Part shown: positions 8,207-16,979 of the stretch, in pieces
How positions within the stretch are numbered: the first letter of the stretch is position 1
How the letters are laid out: every line of letters begins with the position of its first letter
Assembly: GCA_049599735.1 (NCBI GenBank)
Contig: JBMYOX010000007.1
Location: forward strand, 1-64,000
Source: Pontibacterium sp049599735
Lineage (GTDB): Bacteria; Pseudomonadota; Gammaproteobacteria; Pseudomonadales; Balneatricaceae
Reading direction: 5' to 3'
Length of the DNA stretch: 64,000 nt
Notes under the pieces: generated by a model
The model's input: only the letters and a program-made list of their open reading frames with translations
What the model was told of the DNA's origin: nothing
The model's database searches: none
Program-made: the position numbers and the translations under genes

Positions 8207-9439
8207 TTAACACCTGCGCCTGGCAGGTTTTTTACCTAATGCCCGATCCCTGGCCCGCTTTTTCTGTGCACCAGCCGTATTTTTCCGGGACACCGGTGCC
8301 GTTTTGGTTAAATCCGGTTCATAACCGGGTAACCACTGTTGCGGCAAACGGGCATCCAGAATGGTTTCTATCTCTTCGACCAGGTAATTCTCGGCTTCAC
8401 TGACCAGTGAAATAGCCAGACCTGCCCCCCCCGCCCTGCCCGTGCGACCGATACGGTGGATATAATCTTCCGCGTTATAAGGCAGCTCATAGTTAATCAC
8501 GTATTTCAGCTGATCAATATCCAGCCCGCGTGCTGCAACATCTGTAGCCACCAGCACCCGCGTTTTACCGTCCCTGAAAGACTCAAGTGCACGTTCCCGT
8601 GCCCCCTGGGATTTATCCCCATGAATGGACTCAGTCTTCAGGCCGTCTTTACACATTTCTTTGGCCAGCGCATCCGCACCTTGTTTAGTCCGTATAAAGA
8701 TCAGCACCTGATGCCAGTTCCGGGCACCGATAAGATGAGAAACCAACTCACGTTTACGATCGGCATCCACAGCATAAACCTGCTGTTCAACCTGCACCGC
8801 AGCAGTATTGCGGGCATCCACCTCAATCAGTTTGGGAGATTTTAGAAAGCTTTTACTTAACGTAAAAATGGCATCATCAAAGGTAGCCGAAAATAACAGT
8901 GTCTGACGATTGGCAGGCACCGGCTTCAGGATACGTTTAATTTCATCGATAAAACCCATATCCAGCATACGGTCAGCTTCATCAAATACCAGACTTTGCA
9001 CCTGACTGAGATCAACTTCACCTTTATACATCAAGTCGAGCAAACGGCCCGGCGTTGCCACCAGAATATGCACCCCGGCTCTTAACGCATCAATTTGTGT
9101 ATTGATGCTCGCCCCGCCATAGACCAGTGCAGCAGACAACCCGCTCTGTTTGCCGTAAGACACAAAGCTGCTGTGAACCTGCTGCGCCAGTTCACGGGTG
9201 GGTGTTAATACCAGCGCACGAATGGCGATTTCAGCATGATTTTTCTGGCTTAACTGATGCAGAATGGGCAACGCAAACGCCGCCGTTTTGCCTGTGCCGG
9301 TTTGGGCACCTGCCATAATATCCTGACCATCCAGAATAACGGGGATAGCTTCAACCTGAATTGGCGTGGGTTGGCTATAGCCCAGTTCGGACACCACTTC
9401 GACTAAACCCTGATCAAGACCTAACGCAGCAAAACCCAT
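8207..9439 (-). CDS. DEAD-box ATP-dependent RNA helicase, RhlE type
   Basis: The 410-residue product has all helicase motifs: a Q motif (GYSQPTPIQ), AQTGTGKT (Walker A), PTRELAQQ, TPGRLLDL, DEAD (Walker B), SAT, then in the second RecA domain IHGDKSQGARERAL, ATDVAARGLDI and HRIGRTGRAG. The basic tail (KKRARDRALGKKPARRR) is an RNA-binding extension common in RhlE. RhlE proteins remodel rRNA during ribosome assembly or help RNA decay. AGGTGG precedes the ATG at 9439. A second RhlE-type gene lies 2.8 kb away on the plus strand. Confidence 0.93.
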   Translation of the reverse strand: MGFAALGLDQGLVEVVSELGYSQPTPIQVEAIPVILDGQDIMAGAQTGTGKTAAFALPILHQLSQKNHAEIAIRALVLTPTRELAQQVHSSFVSYGKQSGLSAALVYGGASINTQIDALRAGVHILVATPGRLLDLMYKGEVDLSQVQSLVFDEADRMLDMGFIDEIKRILKPVPANRQTLLFSATFDDAIFTLSKSFLKSPKLIEVDARNTAAVQVEQQVYAVDADRKRELVSHLIGARNWHQVLIFIRTKQGADALAKEMCKDGLKTESIHGDKSQGARERALESFRDGKTRVLVATDVAARGLDIDQLKYVINYELPYNAEDYIHRIGRTGRAGGAGLAISLVSEAENYLVEEIETILDARLPQQWLPGYEPDLTKTAPVSRKNTAGAQKKRARDRALGKKPARRRC

Positions 9440-9521
9440 ATCAACCCACCTGAAACTTATTTTCGCGCAGTGTAACAGCTTTACAGGCGTCTATGATTAA
9501 CAAAATCCAGCGGCCGATAAA

Positions 9522-10004
9522 TCACAGCACGTCGCCTGGTCCTTCTTCCGGATCCTCAGTTTCATACAAACTTTCAGCGTCATCGTCGTAATCAAAGGCA
9601 CCCAGAAACGTCAGGTACTGATCCTTTTCAACCCCGGAGATTTTCAGACTGTATTCGTGCTCAAACAACAATACAATCCAGGTCACATCCAGCAGTTTCT
9701 TCTTTCTGGCTTTGCTCAGCAATACTTCCATATACGAGGAGGAAAAAGAGCACTCACCCGCTGCAACTTCGATGCTTAGCGTACCTTCATGGGCACCGTT
9801 GGTTTCCATATTTTCAGGCCGGAAGTAACAGAGGTTAAAATTATCTGACCAACTATTCTTTGCCCGGGTATTGTTCTTACTGAAGCGTTCTTCAAAATAT
9901 TCATCCGGGATTTCGGCATAAGGGTGCTGAGACGCCCAAACCGAAACTTTATATTTCTTTGTAAAATCATGCCCTTTGGCTGCCTTAGCAGGTACTGCTT
10001 TCAT
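9522..10004 (-). CDS. Hypothetical protein, possibly Imm22-like
   Basis: The 160-residue soluble protein begins with a basic stretch and then YKVSVWASQHPYAEIPDEYFEE. The opening VSVW...EYFEE and the strongly acidic C-terminus (GAFDYDDDAESLYETEDPEEG) resemble the immunity protein 22 (DUF4284) family from memory, but the match is weak. No toxin or polymorphic-toxin gene is nearby, so an immunity role would be as an orphan. AGGAG lies before the ATG. It is transcribed divergently from the SEC-C protein gene. The coding call is good and the function is uncertain. Confidence 0.6.
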   Translation of the reverse strand: MKAVPAKAAKGHDFTKKYKVSVWASQHPYAEIPDEYFEERFSKNNTRAKNSWSDNFNLCYFRPENMETNGAHEGTLSIEVAAGECSFSSSYMEVLLSKARKKKLLDVTWIVLLFEHEYSLKISGVEKDQYLTFLGAFDYDDDAESLYETEDPEEGPGDVL

Positions 10005-10116
10005 TCGGTTCTCCTGTCGTGCCTGTACGTGTGATATCGGGTATTAGGGCCTGGGGCAAATTACTGCTAAAATCGCGCACAAATTTTTCAACAGGCTCAG
10101 GCCCCGGAATTGTGTC

Positions 10117-10449
10117 ATGTCTAAGTTTTTCTTCAAAGGTCGTAAAGAAGTCAGGGAAAATTACGGGAAAGCCGGTTATAACACAGACCGCACTCAAAAA
10201 GCCGGAACTGAAGATTTTCCGCTGACACTGACTGTTGCAAGCGATGAGCGTAAAGTTGAAATCGAGGCCATTCTGAAAGATCATTCATTATTTGCAACTA
10301 TCGAGGTAAATGCCGACAAGCTCGAAAATATTACCGAGCTTGAGAGCTGCCTGCACAAACCAAAAACACAGGTGCTGGAAGCAACACCTGGCCGTAATGA
10401 CCCTTGCGCCTGCGGCAGTGGTAAAAAGTATAAAAAATGCTGTGGTTAA
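10117..10449 (+). CDS. SEC-C motif metal-binding protein (PBPRA1643 type)
   Basis: This small protein of 110 residues ends in a SEC-C zinc motif, GRNDPCACGSGKKYKKCCG, with the ligands C-x-C-x8-CC. The N-terminal region starts MSKFFFKGRKEVRENYGKAGYNT, which matches a gammaproteobacterial family known as PBPRA1643-type SWIM/SEC-C proteins. Function is not known. The same motif in SecA and other proteins binds zinc and often contacts partner proteins. It stands alone between divergent and downstream genes. Confidence 0.8.
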   Translation: MSKFFFKGRKEVRENYGKAGYNTDRTQKAGTEDFPLTLTVASDERKVEIEAILKDHSLFATIEVNADKLENITELESCLHKPKTQVLEATPGRNDPCACGSGKKYKKCCG

Positions 10450-10538
10450 TACCCCATACTTAAATACCCGTAAGCCGCTTATCGTTATCCCTTATTAAAC
10501 CTGTTCAATTGTGTTCTTCGTGCTGCTGAGGCCCTTAA

Positions 10539-12146
10539 ATGATTCGTCTGTCCAATATAAAACTTCCCCTCGACCACAACGAAGACGCATTAAAAAATGC
10601 CATTATAAAGCAGCTGGAAATCACACCCGACCAGCTGGTTAACTACGAATTATGCCGCCGGGGTTACGATGCGCGTAAGAAAAACACCATTTTTCTTATC
10701 TACACCCTGGATATTGAAACCACAATTAATGAACAACTGCTGGAAAAATTTGCAGATAGCCAGCTAATCAGGCCCAGGCCAGATACCGGGTACAAGTTTG
10801 TTACTCAGGCCCCGGCCGATTTGCAGGAACGCCCGGTTGTGATCGGATTTGGCCCCTGTGGTTTACTCGCCGGTCTTGTGCTGGCACAAATGGGTTACAA
10901 ACCACTGATTCTGGATCGCGGCAAAGAAGTGCGCGAGCGTACCAAAGATACCTTTGGTTTCTGGCGTAAAAAACAGCTGAACACTGAATCTAATGTGCAG
11001 TTTGGTGAAGGCGGTGCGGGCACTTTTTCTGATGGTAAATTATCCACGCAGATTAAAGACCCCAAACAATACGGTCGCAAAGTACTCACCGAATTTGTCA
11101 CTGCAGGCGCACCTGAAGAAATCATGTACGTAAGCAAACCTCATATAGGCACCTTCCGACTGGTATCTATGGTGGAAAAAATGCGCGCAGAAATTATTCG
11201 CCTGGGTGGCGAGATTCGTTTCAGCGCTCGGGTGGATGATCTGCAGATTGAAGACGGTCAGGTAACCGGACTCACCCTTGCCAGCGGAGAAACAATACAG
11301 TCAAAACACATTGCTCTGGCAATTGGTCACAGCGCCCGTGATACCTTCCAGATGTTGTTCGATAAAAAGGTTTATATCGAAGCCAAGCCTTTCTCGGTGG
11401 GCTTTCGTATCGAACATGAACAGTCGTTAATTGATCAGGCGCGTTTTGGGCGTAATGCCGGTCATCCGATACTGGGGGCGGCTGACTATAAACTGGTGCA
11501 CCACTGTAAAAATGGCCGTTCTGTTTACAGTTTCTGCATGTGTCCGGGTGGAACTGTGGTGGCAGCCACCTCGGAAGAACACCGGGTTGTTACCAATGGC
11601 ATGAGCCAGTATTCGCGCAAAGAACGTAACGCCAACAGTGCTATCGTGGTTGGTATTGATCCTTCTGATTACCCGGGCAACCCGCTGGCCGGTATCGATT
11701 TCCAACGCCAGCTTGAGAGCTATGCTTATAAGCTGGGCGGTGAGAATTACGATGCCCCGGCACAGAAAGTGGGTGATTTCCTGAAAGGACAATCCTCCGA
11801 AGCGCTGGGCTCAGTATCTCCTTCCTTTAAGCCGGGCATTAAGCTGACCGACCTATCCCAGGCATTACCTGACTTTTGCATCGAAGCGATCCGTGAAGCC
11901 ATTCCTGCGTTTAACCGAAAAATCAAAGGCTTTGCATTGGAAGATGCCCTGCTAACCGGTGTGGAAACCCGCACCTCCTCGCCTGTTAATATTAAACGAG
12001 GGCAGGATTTCCAGAGCATCAACACCCGAGGTCTGTACCCTGCAGGTGAGGGAGCCGGTTACGCTGGTGGCATTATGTCAGCGGCCATTGATGGCATTAA
12101 AATCGCCGAGGCGATGGCCTTAAGCATTAACGAACACGCTGGTTAA
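10539..12146 (+). CDS. FAD-dependent oxidoreductase (COG2509 family)
   Basis: The 535-residue flavoprotein has an N-terminal domain of about 95 residues (MIRLSNIKLPLDHNEDAL...), followed by a dinucleotide-binding motif VVIGFGPCGLLAGLVLAQMG. A second signature, FGEGGAGTFSDGKLST, and a C-terminal FAD motif, GLYPAGEGAGYAGGIMSAAIDG, complete the fold. Members are widespread 'uncharacterised FAD-dependent dehydrogenases' and the substrate is unknown. Several cysteines (CKNGRSVYSFCMCPGG) are family-typical. It is a single gene, followed after 58 bases by an rhlE gene. Confidence 0.85.
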   Translation: MIRLSNIKLPLDHNEDALKNAIIKQLEITPDQLVNYELCRRGYDARKKNTIFLIYTLDIETTINEQLLEKFADSQLIRPRPDTGYKFVTQAPADLQERPVVIGFGPCGLLAGLVLAQMGYKPLILDRGKEVRERTKDTFGFWRKKQLNTESNVQFGEGGAGTFSDGKLSTQIKDPKQYGRKVLTEFVTAGAPEEIMYVSKPHIGTFRLVSMVEKMRAEIIRLGGEIRFSARVDDLQIEDGQVTGLTLASGETIQSKHIALAIGHSARDTFQMLFDKKVYIEAKPFSVGFRIEHEQSLIDQARFGRNAGHPILGAADYKLVHHCKNGRSVYSFCMCPGGTVVAATSEEHRVVTNGMSQYSRKERNANSAIVVGIDPSDYPGNPLAGIDFQRQLESYAYKLGGENYDAPAQKVGDFLKGQSSEALGSVSPSFKPGIKLTDLSQALPDFCIEAIREAIPAFNRKIKGFALEDALLTGVETRTSSPVNIKRGQDFQSINTRGLYPAGEGAGYAGGIMSAAIDGIKIAEAMALSINEHAG

Positions 12147-12204
12147 AATTCATCTATAATATGCGCCCCTTTTTTGGCTGTGGCATTGTTCACGAGGATA
12201 GAGC

Positions 12205-13476
12205 ATGAAATTTTCATCATTAGACCTGGCACCCGAGATTCAGCAAGCCCTGGATGCCTGTGGCTACAGCCAGATGACACCGGTTCAGCAGCAAGCCATT
12301 GTGCCTGCACGCCGTGGTAAAGATCTGCTGGCCAACGCCCAAACCGGTACGGGTAAAACCGCTGCGTTCAGTGTGCCAATTTTGCAGCAAATGTGTGACC
12401 GTCCGGCCCCTGCACAACCGGGTAATGCCCGTGCACTGATTCTGACACCTACCCGTGAACTGGCGGAACAGCTGGCGGAAACCATTAAAGCTTACGCGCA
12501 GTTTTTGCCTTTAAAAGTGGTTGCTCTTTATGGCGGTGTTAACATGGACGCCCAGCAGAAAAAGCTCAAAGCCGGTGTTGATATCCTGATATCCACCCCC
12601 GGACGCCTGTTGGAGCATGTGGTGCAATGTAATGTCAGCCTGTCCAAAGTAGAGTTTGTCGTACTCGATGAAGCCGACCGTATGCTGGATATGGGTTTTA
12701 TTGCGGATGTTCAGGCACTGCTGAAGCAAGTGCCTGATAAACGTCAGACCCTGCTGTTTTCTGCAACCGTGACACCTAACGTTAACGACCTGGCCCGCCA
12801 TATTCTGACCCGCCACGACACTATCCGTGTTTCTAAACAAAACGCGATCGCAGATACCGTTGAGCACGTTGTCTACCCGGTGGAAGAGCGTCGCAAACCC
12901 GAACTCTTTGCCGATTTGATCAAAGCACAAAACTGGTTTCAGGTGTTGGTTTTTACCAGCACCAAAGCCCAGGCTGACGAGCTGGTTAAAGAACTAAAAT
13001 TCGATAAAATCCAGGCCGCACTTTGTCACGGCGATAAAAGCCAGGGTTCACGCCGTCGTGCACTGGCTGATTTTAAAGCCGGTAAGGTGCAGGTATTAAT
13101 TGCAACCGAAGTGGCTGCACGCGGTCTGGATATTCAGGGGCTGGAGTACGTGGTTAACTACAACCTGCCTTACCTGGCAGAAGACTATGTTCACCGTGTG
13201 GGTCGCACCGGTCGGGCGGGCGCTTTGGGTCATGCCATTTCTTTTGTCAGCCGTGAAGAAGAGCGTGCACTGGATGATATCGAACGTCTGATCGGCAACC
13301 GTATCAAGCGTGTTTATGCACCCGGTTACGAAGTTGGCAGCCGTGATAATTTACGTAAAAACCTGGCACAAAAAGCCCACGCACCCCGCTCAAACAAAGC
13401 CAGCCGGACAAAAATCATCCGCGATAAAGTCACCAGTGCTAAAGCGACTAAGGGCAAAAGCAGCCGGAAGAAATAA
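12205..13476 (+). CDS. rhlE: DEAD-box ATP-dependent RNA helicase RhlE
   Basis: The 423-residue product carries all motifs: Q motif (GYSQMTPVQQQAI), AQTGTGKT, PTRELAEQ, TPGRLLEH, DEAD at about residue 157, SAT, then CHGDKSQGSRRRALADF, ATEVAARGLDI and HRVGRTGRAG. A lysine-rich tail follows. It unwinds short RNA duplexes in ribosome maturation. It is closest in kind to classic RhlE. The basic tail, unlike that of the helicase at 8.2 kb, is rich in Lys-Ser-Ala, so the two are paralogues and not a recent duplicate. Confidence 0.92.
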   Translation: MKFSSLDLAPEIQQALDACGYSQMTPVQQQAIVPARRGKDLLANAQTGTGKTAAFSVPILQQMCDRPAPAQPGNARALILTPTRELAEQLAETIKAYAQFLPLKVVALYGGVNMDAQQKKLKAGVDILISTPGRLLEHVVQCNVSLSKVEFVVLDEADRMLDMGFIADVQALLKQVPDKRQTLLFSATVTPNVNDLARHILTRHDTIRVSKQNAIADTVEHVVYPVEERRKPELFADLIKAQNWFQVLVFTSTKAQADELVKELKFDKIQAALCHGDKSQGSRRRALADFKAGKVQVLIATEVAARGLDIQGLEYVVNYNLPYLAEDYVHRVGRTGRAGALGHAISFVSREEERALDDIERLIGNRIKRVYAPGYEVGSRDNLRKNLAQKAHAPRSNKASRTKIIRDKVTSAKATKGKSSRKK

Positions 13477-13485
13477 GACCGCAGC

Positions 13486-13537
13486 GGCAGGGGTTTTGAT
13501 TAAAAATCATCATATTTAAGAACCCCTGCCTCTTTTC
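13486..13537 (+). terminator. Terminator after rhlE
   Basis: GGCAGGGGTT (13486-13495) pairs with AACCCCTGCC (13521-13530), followed by TCTTTTC. The loop is long (25 bases) and AT-rich. Confidence 0.7.
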
Positions 13538-13620
13538 TATCACTGAAATATCGTTGCATCCAGAGCCGTAATCACCGAGCATAGGGCCGTTTACTCACCC
13601 AAATGGACGGACTATCTGAT

Positions 13621-15261
13621 ATGGCAATTCACCCTGGCGCAGGCAAACCAGCTTCACCGCACTCACTCGTTAATCTTCCAGCACTGATGGCCGCTTACTA
13701 TCGCCAGCAGCCGGATACTCAGGCAAGTCCTGCCCAGAAAGTCAGCTTTGGCACATCAGGCCATCGCGGTTCGGCCTTAAATACAACCTTTAACGAACAC
13801 CATATCATCGCAATCTGCCAGGCCATTGCAGAACAGCGCACCGCTGCGGGCATCACCGGGCCTTTGTATTTAGGCAAAGATACCCATGCATTATCTGAAA
13901 GTGCCTTTCACACCGCGCTGGAAGTGCTGGTTGCAAACGGTATCCGCGTTCGGGTACAAGACGGCGGCGGTTATACCCCCACACCCGTTATTTCCCATGC
14001 CATTCTGACTCATAATAACCGTGAAGCAGACACCGCTGACGGTATTGTGATTACCCCTTCACACAATCCCTCGGAAGATGGCGGCATTAAATACAACCCC
14101 GCCAAAGGAGGCCCTGCTGATCAGGACATCACTCACCAGATCGCAAAACGTGCCAACGAGTTGCTGGCCAATCAACTGGCGGGCGTACAACGTCTGAGTG
14201 CCGCTGACCTGAACAATCACAACCTGATTGAGCCTTTTGATTACATCAGCCATTATGTGAATGACCTGGATGCAGTTATCGATATGGCCGCAATTAAAAA
14301 AGCCGGTATTCGTATCGGTGTGGATCCTATGGGCGGCTCTGGTCTGCATTTCTGGCAACCCATCGCTGACAAATACGGCCTGAATATCAGTGTGGTTAAC
14401 CAGACCCTTGATGCCACCTTCCGCTTTATGCCGCTGGATAAAGACGGCCGGATTCGTATGGACTGCTCCTCCCCTTATGCCATGCAGAATCTGATTACCT
14501 TAAAAGACCAGTTTGATATCGCCGTGGGTAATGACCCGGATTATGACCGTCACGGCATCGTCTGTGCTTCATCCGGCCTGATGAATCCCAATGCCTACCT
14601 GGCTGTTGCCATTGAATACCTGGCCACACACCGTCCACAATGGTCAGATCAGATTCAGTTTGGTAAAACCCTGGTGTCCAGCGCCATGATAGACCGTGTG
14701 GTTAAAGGGCTGGATAAAAAACTCTGTGAAGTGCCGGTCGGCTTTAAATGGTACGTAGAAGGTCTGTTTAGCGGTGAAATGGCCTTTGGTGGCGAAGAAA
14801 GTGCCGGTGCCTCATTCTTAAGAAAAGACGGTACGGTCTGGACAACAGATAAAGACGGCATCACCCTCGCCCTGCTGGCAGCGGAAATTCTGGCAGTCAC
14901 TGGCAAAGACCCACAGCAGCTTTACAATGAACAAGTAGCCCGTTACGGACAGCCTTATTACAAACGTCTGGATGTGCCTTGCAGCGCCGCACAAAAAAGT
15001 CTGCTGTCCTCCCTGAGCGCCGCATCCGTTACCGGTGACACACTGGCCGGAGATGCTATTACCGGCATACTGACTCACGCCCCCGGTAACGGAGCCGCAA
15101 TTGGCGGCTTAAAGGTAGAAACAGAAAATGGCTGGTTTGCTGCCCGCCCGTCCGGCACAGAAAATGTGTACAAGATTTATCTGGAGAGTTTTGTATCAGA
15201 AGCACATCTCGCTCAACTGGAAGCGGATGCAAAAGCCCTGGTCGATAAAGTGCTGCTTTAA
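13621..15261 (+). CDS. pgm: Phosphoglucomutase (alpha-D-glucose-specific)
   Basis: The 546-residue enzyme interconverts glucose 1-phosphate and glucose 6-phosphate, linking glycolysis to glycogen and envelope sugar synthesis. The length equals E. coli Pgm. The catalytic phosphoserine loop is TPSHNPSEDGG, the metal-binding loop DPDYDRHG, the sugar-binding loop GGEESAGASFLR, and the phosphate-binding loop ARPSGTENVYK near the C-terminus. I chose the ATG at 13621 because the product then starts MAIHPGAGKPA, aligned with the E. coli MAIHNRAGQPA; an ATG six codons upstream lacks a ribosome site. Confidence 0.95.
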   Translation: MAIHPGAGKPASPHSLVNLPALMAAYYRQQPDTQASPAQKVSFGTSGHRGSALNTTFNEHHIIAICQAIAEQRTAAGITGPLYLGKDTHALSESAFHTALEVLVANGIRVRVQDGGGYTPTPVISHAILTHNNREADTADGIVITPSHNPSEDGGIKYNPAKGGPADQDITHQIAKRANELLANQLAGVQRLSAADLNNHNLIEPFDYISHYVNDLDAVIDMAAIKKAGIRIGVDPMGGSGLHFWQPIADKYGLNISVVNQTLDATFRFMPLDKDGRIRMDCSSPYAMQNLITLKDQFDIAVGNDPDYDRHGIVCASSGLMNPNAYLAVAIEYLATHRPQWSDQIQFGKTLVSSAMIDRVVKGLDKKLCEVPVGFKWYVEGLFSGEMAFGGEESAGASFLRKDGTVWTTDKDGITLALLAAEILAVTGKDPQQLYNEQVARYGQPYYKRLDVPCSAAQKSLLSSLSAASVTGDTLAGDAITGILTHAPGNGAAIGGLKVETENGWFAARPSGTENVYKIYLESFVSEAHLAQLEADAKALVDKVLL

Positions 15262-15287
15262 AGCTCTAAGCCCTGAACGCTGGCAAC

Positions 15288-15321
15288 AAAAAAGGCTGAT
15301 AATCACTTATCAGCCTTTTTT
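15288..15321. terminator. Bidirectional terminator after pgm
   Basis: A perfect 15-bp stem (AAAAAAGGCTGATAA with its complement) has a TCAC loop and T6 at the 3' side on each strand. It lies between the convergent pgm and membrane-protein genes. Confidence 0.92.
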
Positions 15322-15355
15322 ATTTAAAGACCGGGGCTTATTAAAACCCTACTGT

Positions 15356-16657
15356 TTACTGGCTTAGCTCATCCATCAATGCCTGATTTTTTACCCTGAC
15401 ACTGCTGTTCTCGTACTCAACAAGGTTGTCATAGATAAAGGCTTTTTCCAGCGTGCTCAGCTCTATATTAAGCATTTTAAGGGCTTTATAACCTTTGATT
15501 GTTTTTGTGTATATCCAGGCACGGTTCCCAAGCAGATCTGTCTGCTGAAAATCTCCGCCCATTGTTTTATAAGCCTCCATAATCACCCGGAATTGTTTTA
15601 AAGAACCTTTGGATTGGTTCAGGTCAATGACTAATTTTGAAAGCGTATTGCGGGATACATAACCACTTTGTAACCAGTCCCGGCGATGCATAGTGCCGCC
15701 ATCAATCAGATCCAGCAGGTAGTTAGCCGCATAACCCGGCACAAAGATATAACTCAGGCCACCGTAATTGGCATTGATATTAAAATCATGCAGCTCAAAA
15801 CTCTCCTGAACAGACTGCACAATCGCCTGCTTATTCTCGTAGAGATAAAAATCATCGGCAAAAAACCGAAATTTTTCGAGCCTTTCGTTTGAATACGTTT
15901 GAAAAGCCAGATGCCCTCCCGCCAAAGCGATGATACAAACCAGGGAAAGTATAGCGAGCTTAACACTCGAAAAGGCCCAACTGATAACCCGGCGAAAAGG
16001 TGCAATGCAGATAAAGTAAACAAATCGGTACGGCATAGACGCTGCCAGCACCCACTTATTACTAACAGCGTTGATTAGCTTTTCTGTGGCCAGTTCATTA
16101 GCACAGAAAAAGGCACCAAAGACTAACGGGTAGCCAATAATCACAGGCCAGAGAACTTCATAAACCTCAAAGATCCTGTTGATGAAATTGTCATCATGGA
16201 TATTATTAATGAAGTAAAAACCTAAAGCATCGGCAAACAGTTCCAACTCACCCGTCAGAATAATGTATTCAGTCACAGCCGTGAGAAGACCACCGCCTAA
16301 CAACCAAAAAAACAGCTTTGTCGTTGTGGAGGCCTGGAGTCCGGCGATACTTTTAAAGCCTGTTTTGTTTAAAACTGAATTTTCAAGGGCCGTAAAATTG
16401 TTATCTTCTGCATGCAGATCCCTAAACTGCTTCACCGTTTTACGCACCTGAAACATACGCCATAACAGGAACAGATAAGCCGCAACGGGGAAAACCGCCA
16501 TTAAGATAACCGCAACCAATACAACAACGATCAGCGGCCCCATCGCTCCCCCGGCCACCTTTGCGGGATCGATTTGTCCTTTCGCAGTATATTGATTAGT
16601 GATTTGTCCGCTATTATTTCTAACGGTTACATTATGATCAGAAGTAAATCGCCCCAT
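15356..16657 (-). CDS. Hypothetical multi-pass membrane protein
   Basis: I do not recognise this 433-residue protein. A soluble, polar N-terminus rich in Asn/Thr/Gln (SDHNVTVRNNSGQITNQYTAKG) precedes a hydrophobic segment at about 40-68. Further probable membrane segments lie near 113-135, 168-190 and 228-252. The C-terminal half (from about 255) is soluble, with FRFFADDFYLYENKQAIVQSVQESFELHDF. There is no signal peptide. It is a single-gene unit with AT-rich upstream DNA, which might suggest lateral origin, but no mobile element is adjacent. Confidence 0.7.
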   Translation of the reverse strand: MGRFTSDHNVTVRNNSGQITNQYTAKGQIDPAKVAGGAMGPLIVVVLVAVILMAVFPVAAYLFLLWRMFQVRKTVKQFRDLHAEDNNFTALENSVLNKTGFKSIAGLQASTTTKLFFWLLGGGLLTAVTEYIILTGELELFADALGFYFINNIHDDNFINRIFEVYEVLWPVIIGYPLVFGAFFCANELATEKLINAVSNKWVLAASMPYRFVYFICIAPFRRVISWAFSSVKLAILSLVCIIALAGGHLAFQTYSNERLEKFRFFADDFYLYENKQAIVQSVQESFELHDFNINANYGGLSYIFVPGYAANYLLDLIDGGTMHRRDWLQSGYVSRNTLSKLVIDLNQSKGSLKQFRVIMEAYKTMGGDFQQTDLLGNRAWIYTKTIKGYKALKMLNIELSTLEKAFIYDNLVEYENSSVRVKNQALMDELSQ

Positions 16658-16979
16658 GTTACACTTATCCTTGTATCTTACTGATAATGGGTTAATTTTA
16701 ACTTAAATTTTGTTTGAAAAAATAAAAAACCAGACCAGTTTAATCCTAAAAAACGATAATTTGATAAGGCGCAGGACAAACCGGGCTGGCATAGAAATTG
16801 GTTAGGTTTTCGAACCTGAGATCTCAGGCACTGAGTTTGGCAGTTAAGCTACGCGGGTAAAAATGCTTTTCATCAGGCGTGTGGCTCTGCATCCCTCCAG
16901 CACCTCATATAGAAAATAATCAAATACCGGCAGATTTGTCCTCTGCGCTACAGATCATCCCTGTAGCTTAACGGTCAGA
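16658..16979. other. Intergenic region with palindromes and possible degraded tRNA-like sequence
   Basis: There is no ORF here. A 14-bp perfect palindrome CCTGAGATCTCAGG lies at 16815-16828, beside GGTTTTCGAACC, which resembles a tRNA T-arm. TTAAGCTAC (about 16844) and GTAGCTTAA (16963-16971) form an inverted pair resembling tRNA D-arms. A 7-bp hairpin GCTACAG/CTGTAGC at 16947-16967 lies just after the downstream gene's stop on the minus strand. No complete cloverleaf can be drawn. Confidence 0.4.

Noticed and set aside
8207..13476. The two DEAD-box helicase genes as a recent tandem duplication
   Set aside because: They are on opposite strands, separated by three unrelated genes, and differ throughout outside the helicase motifs.
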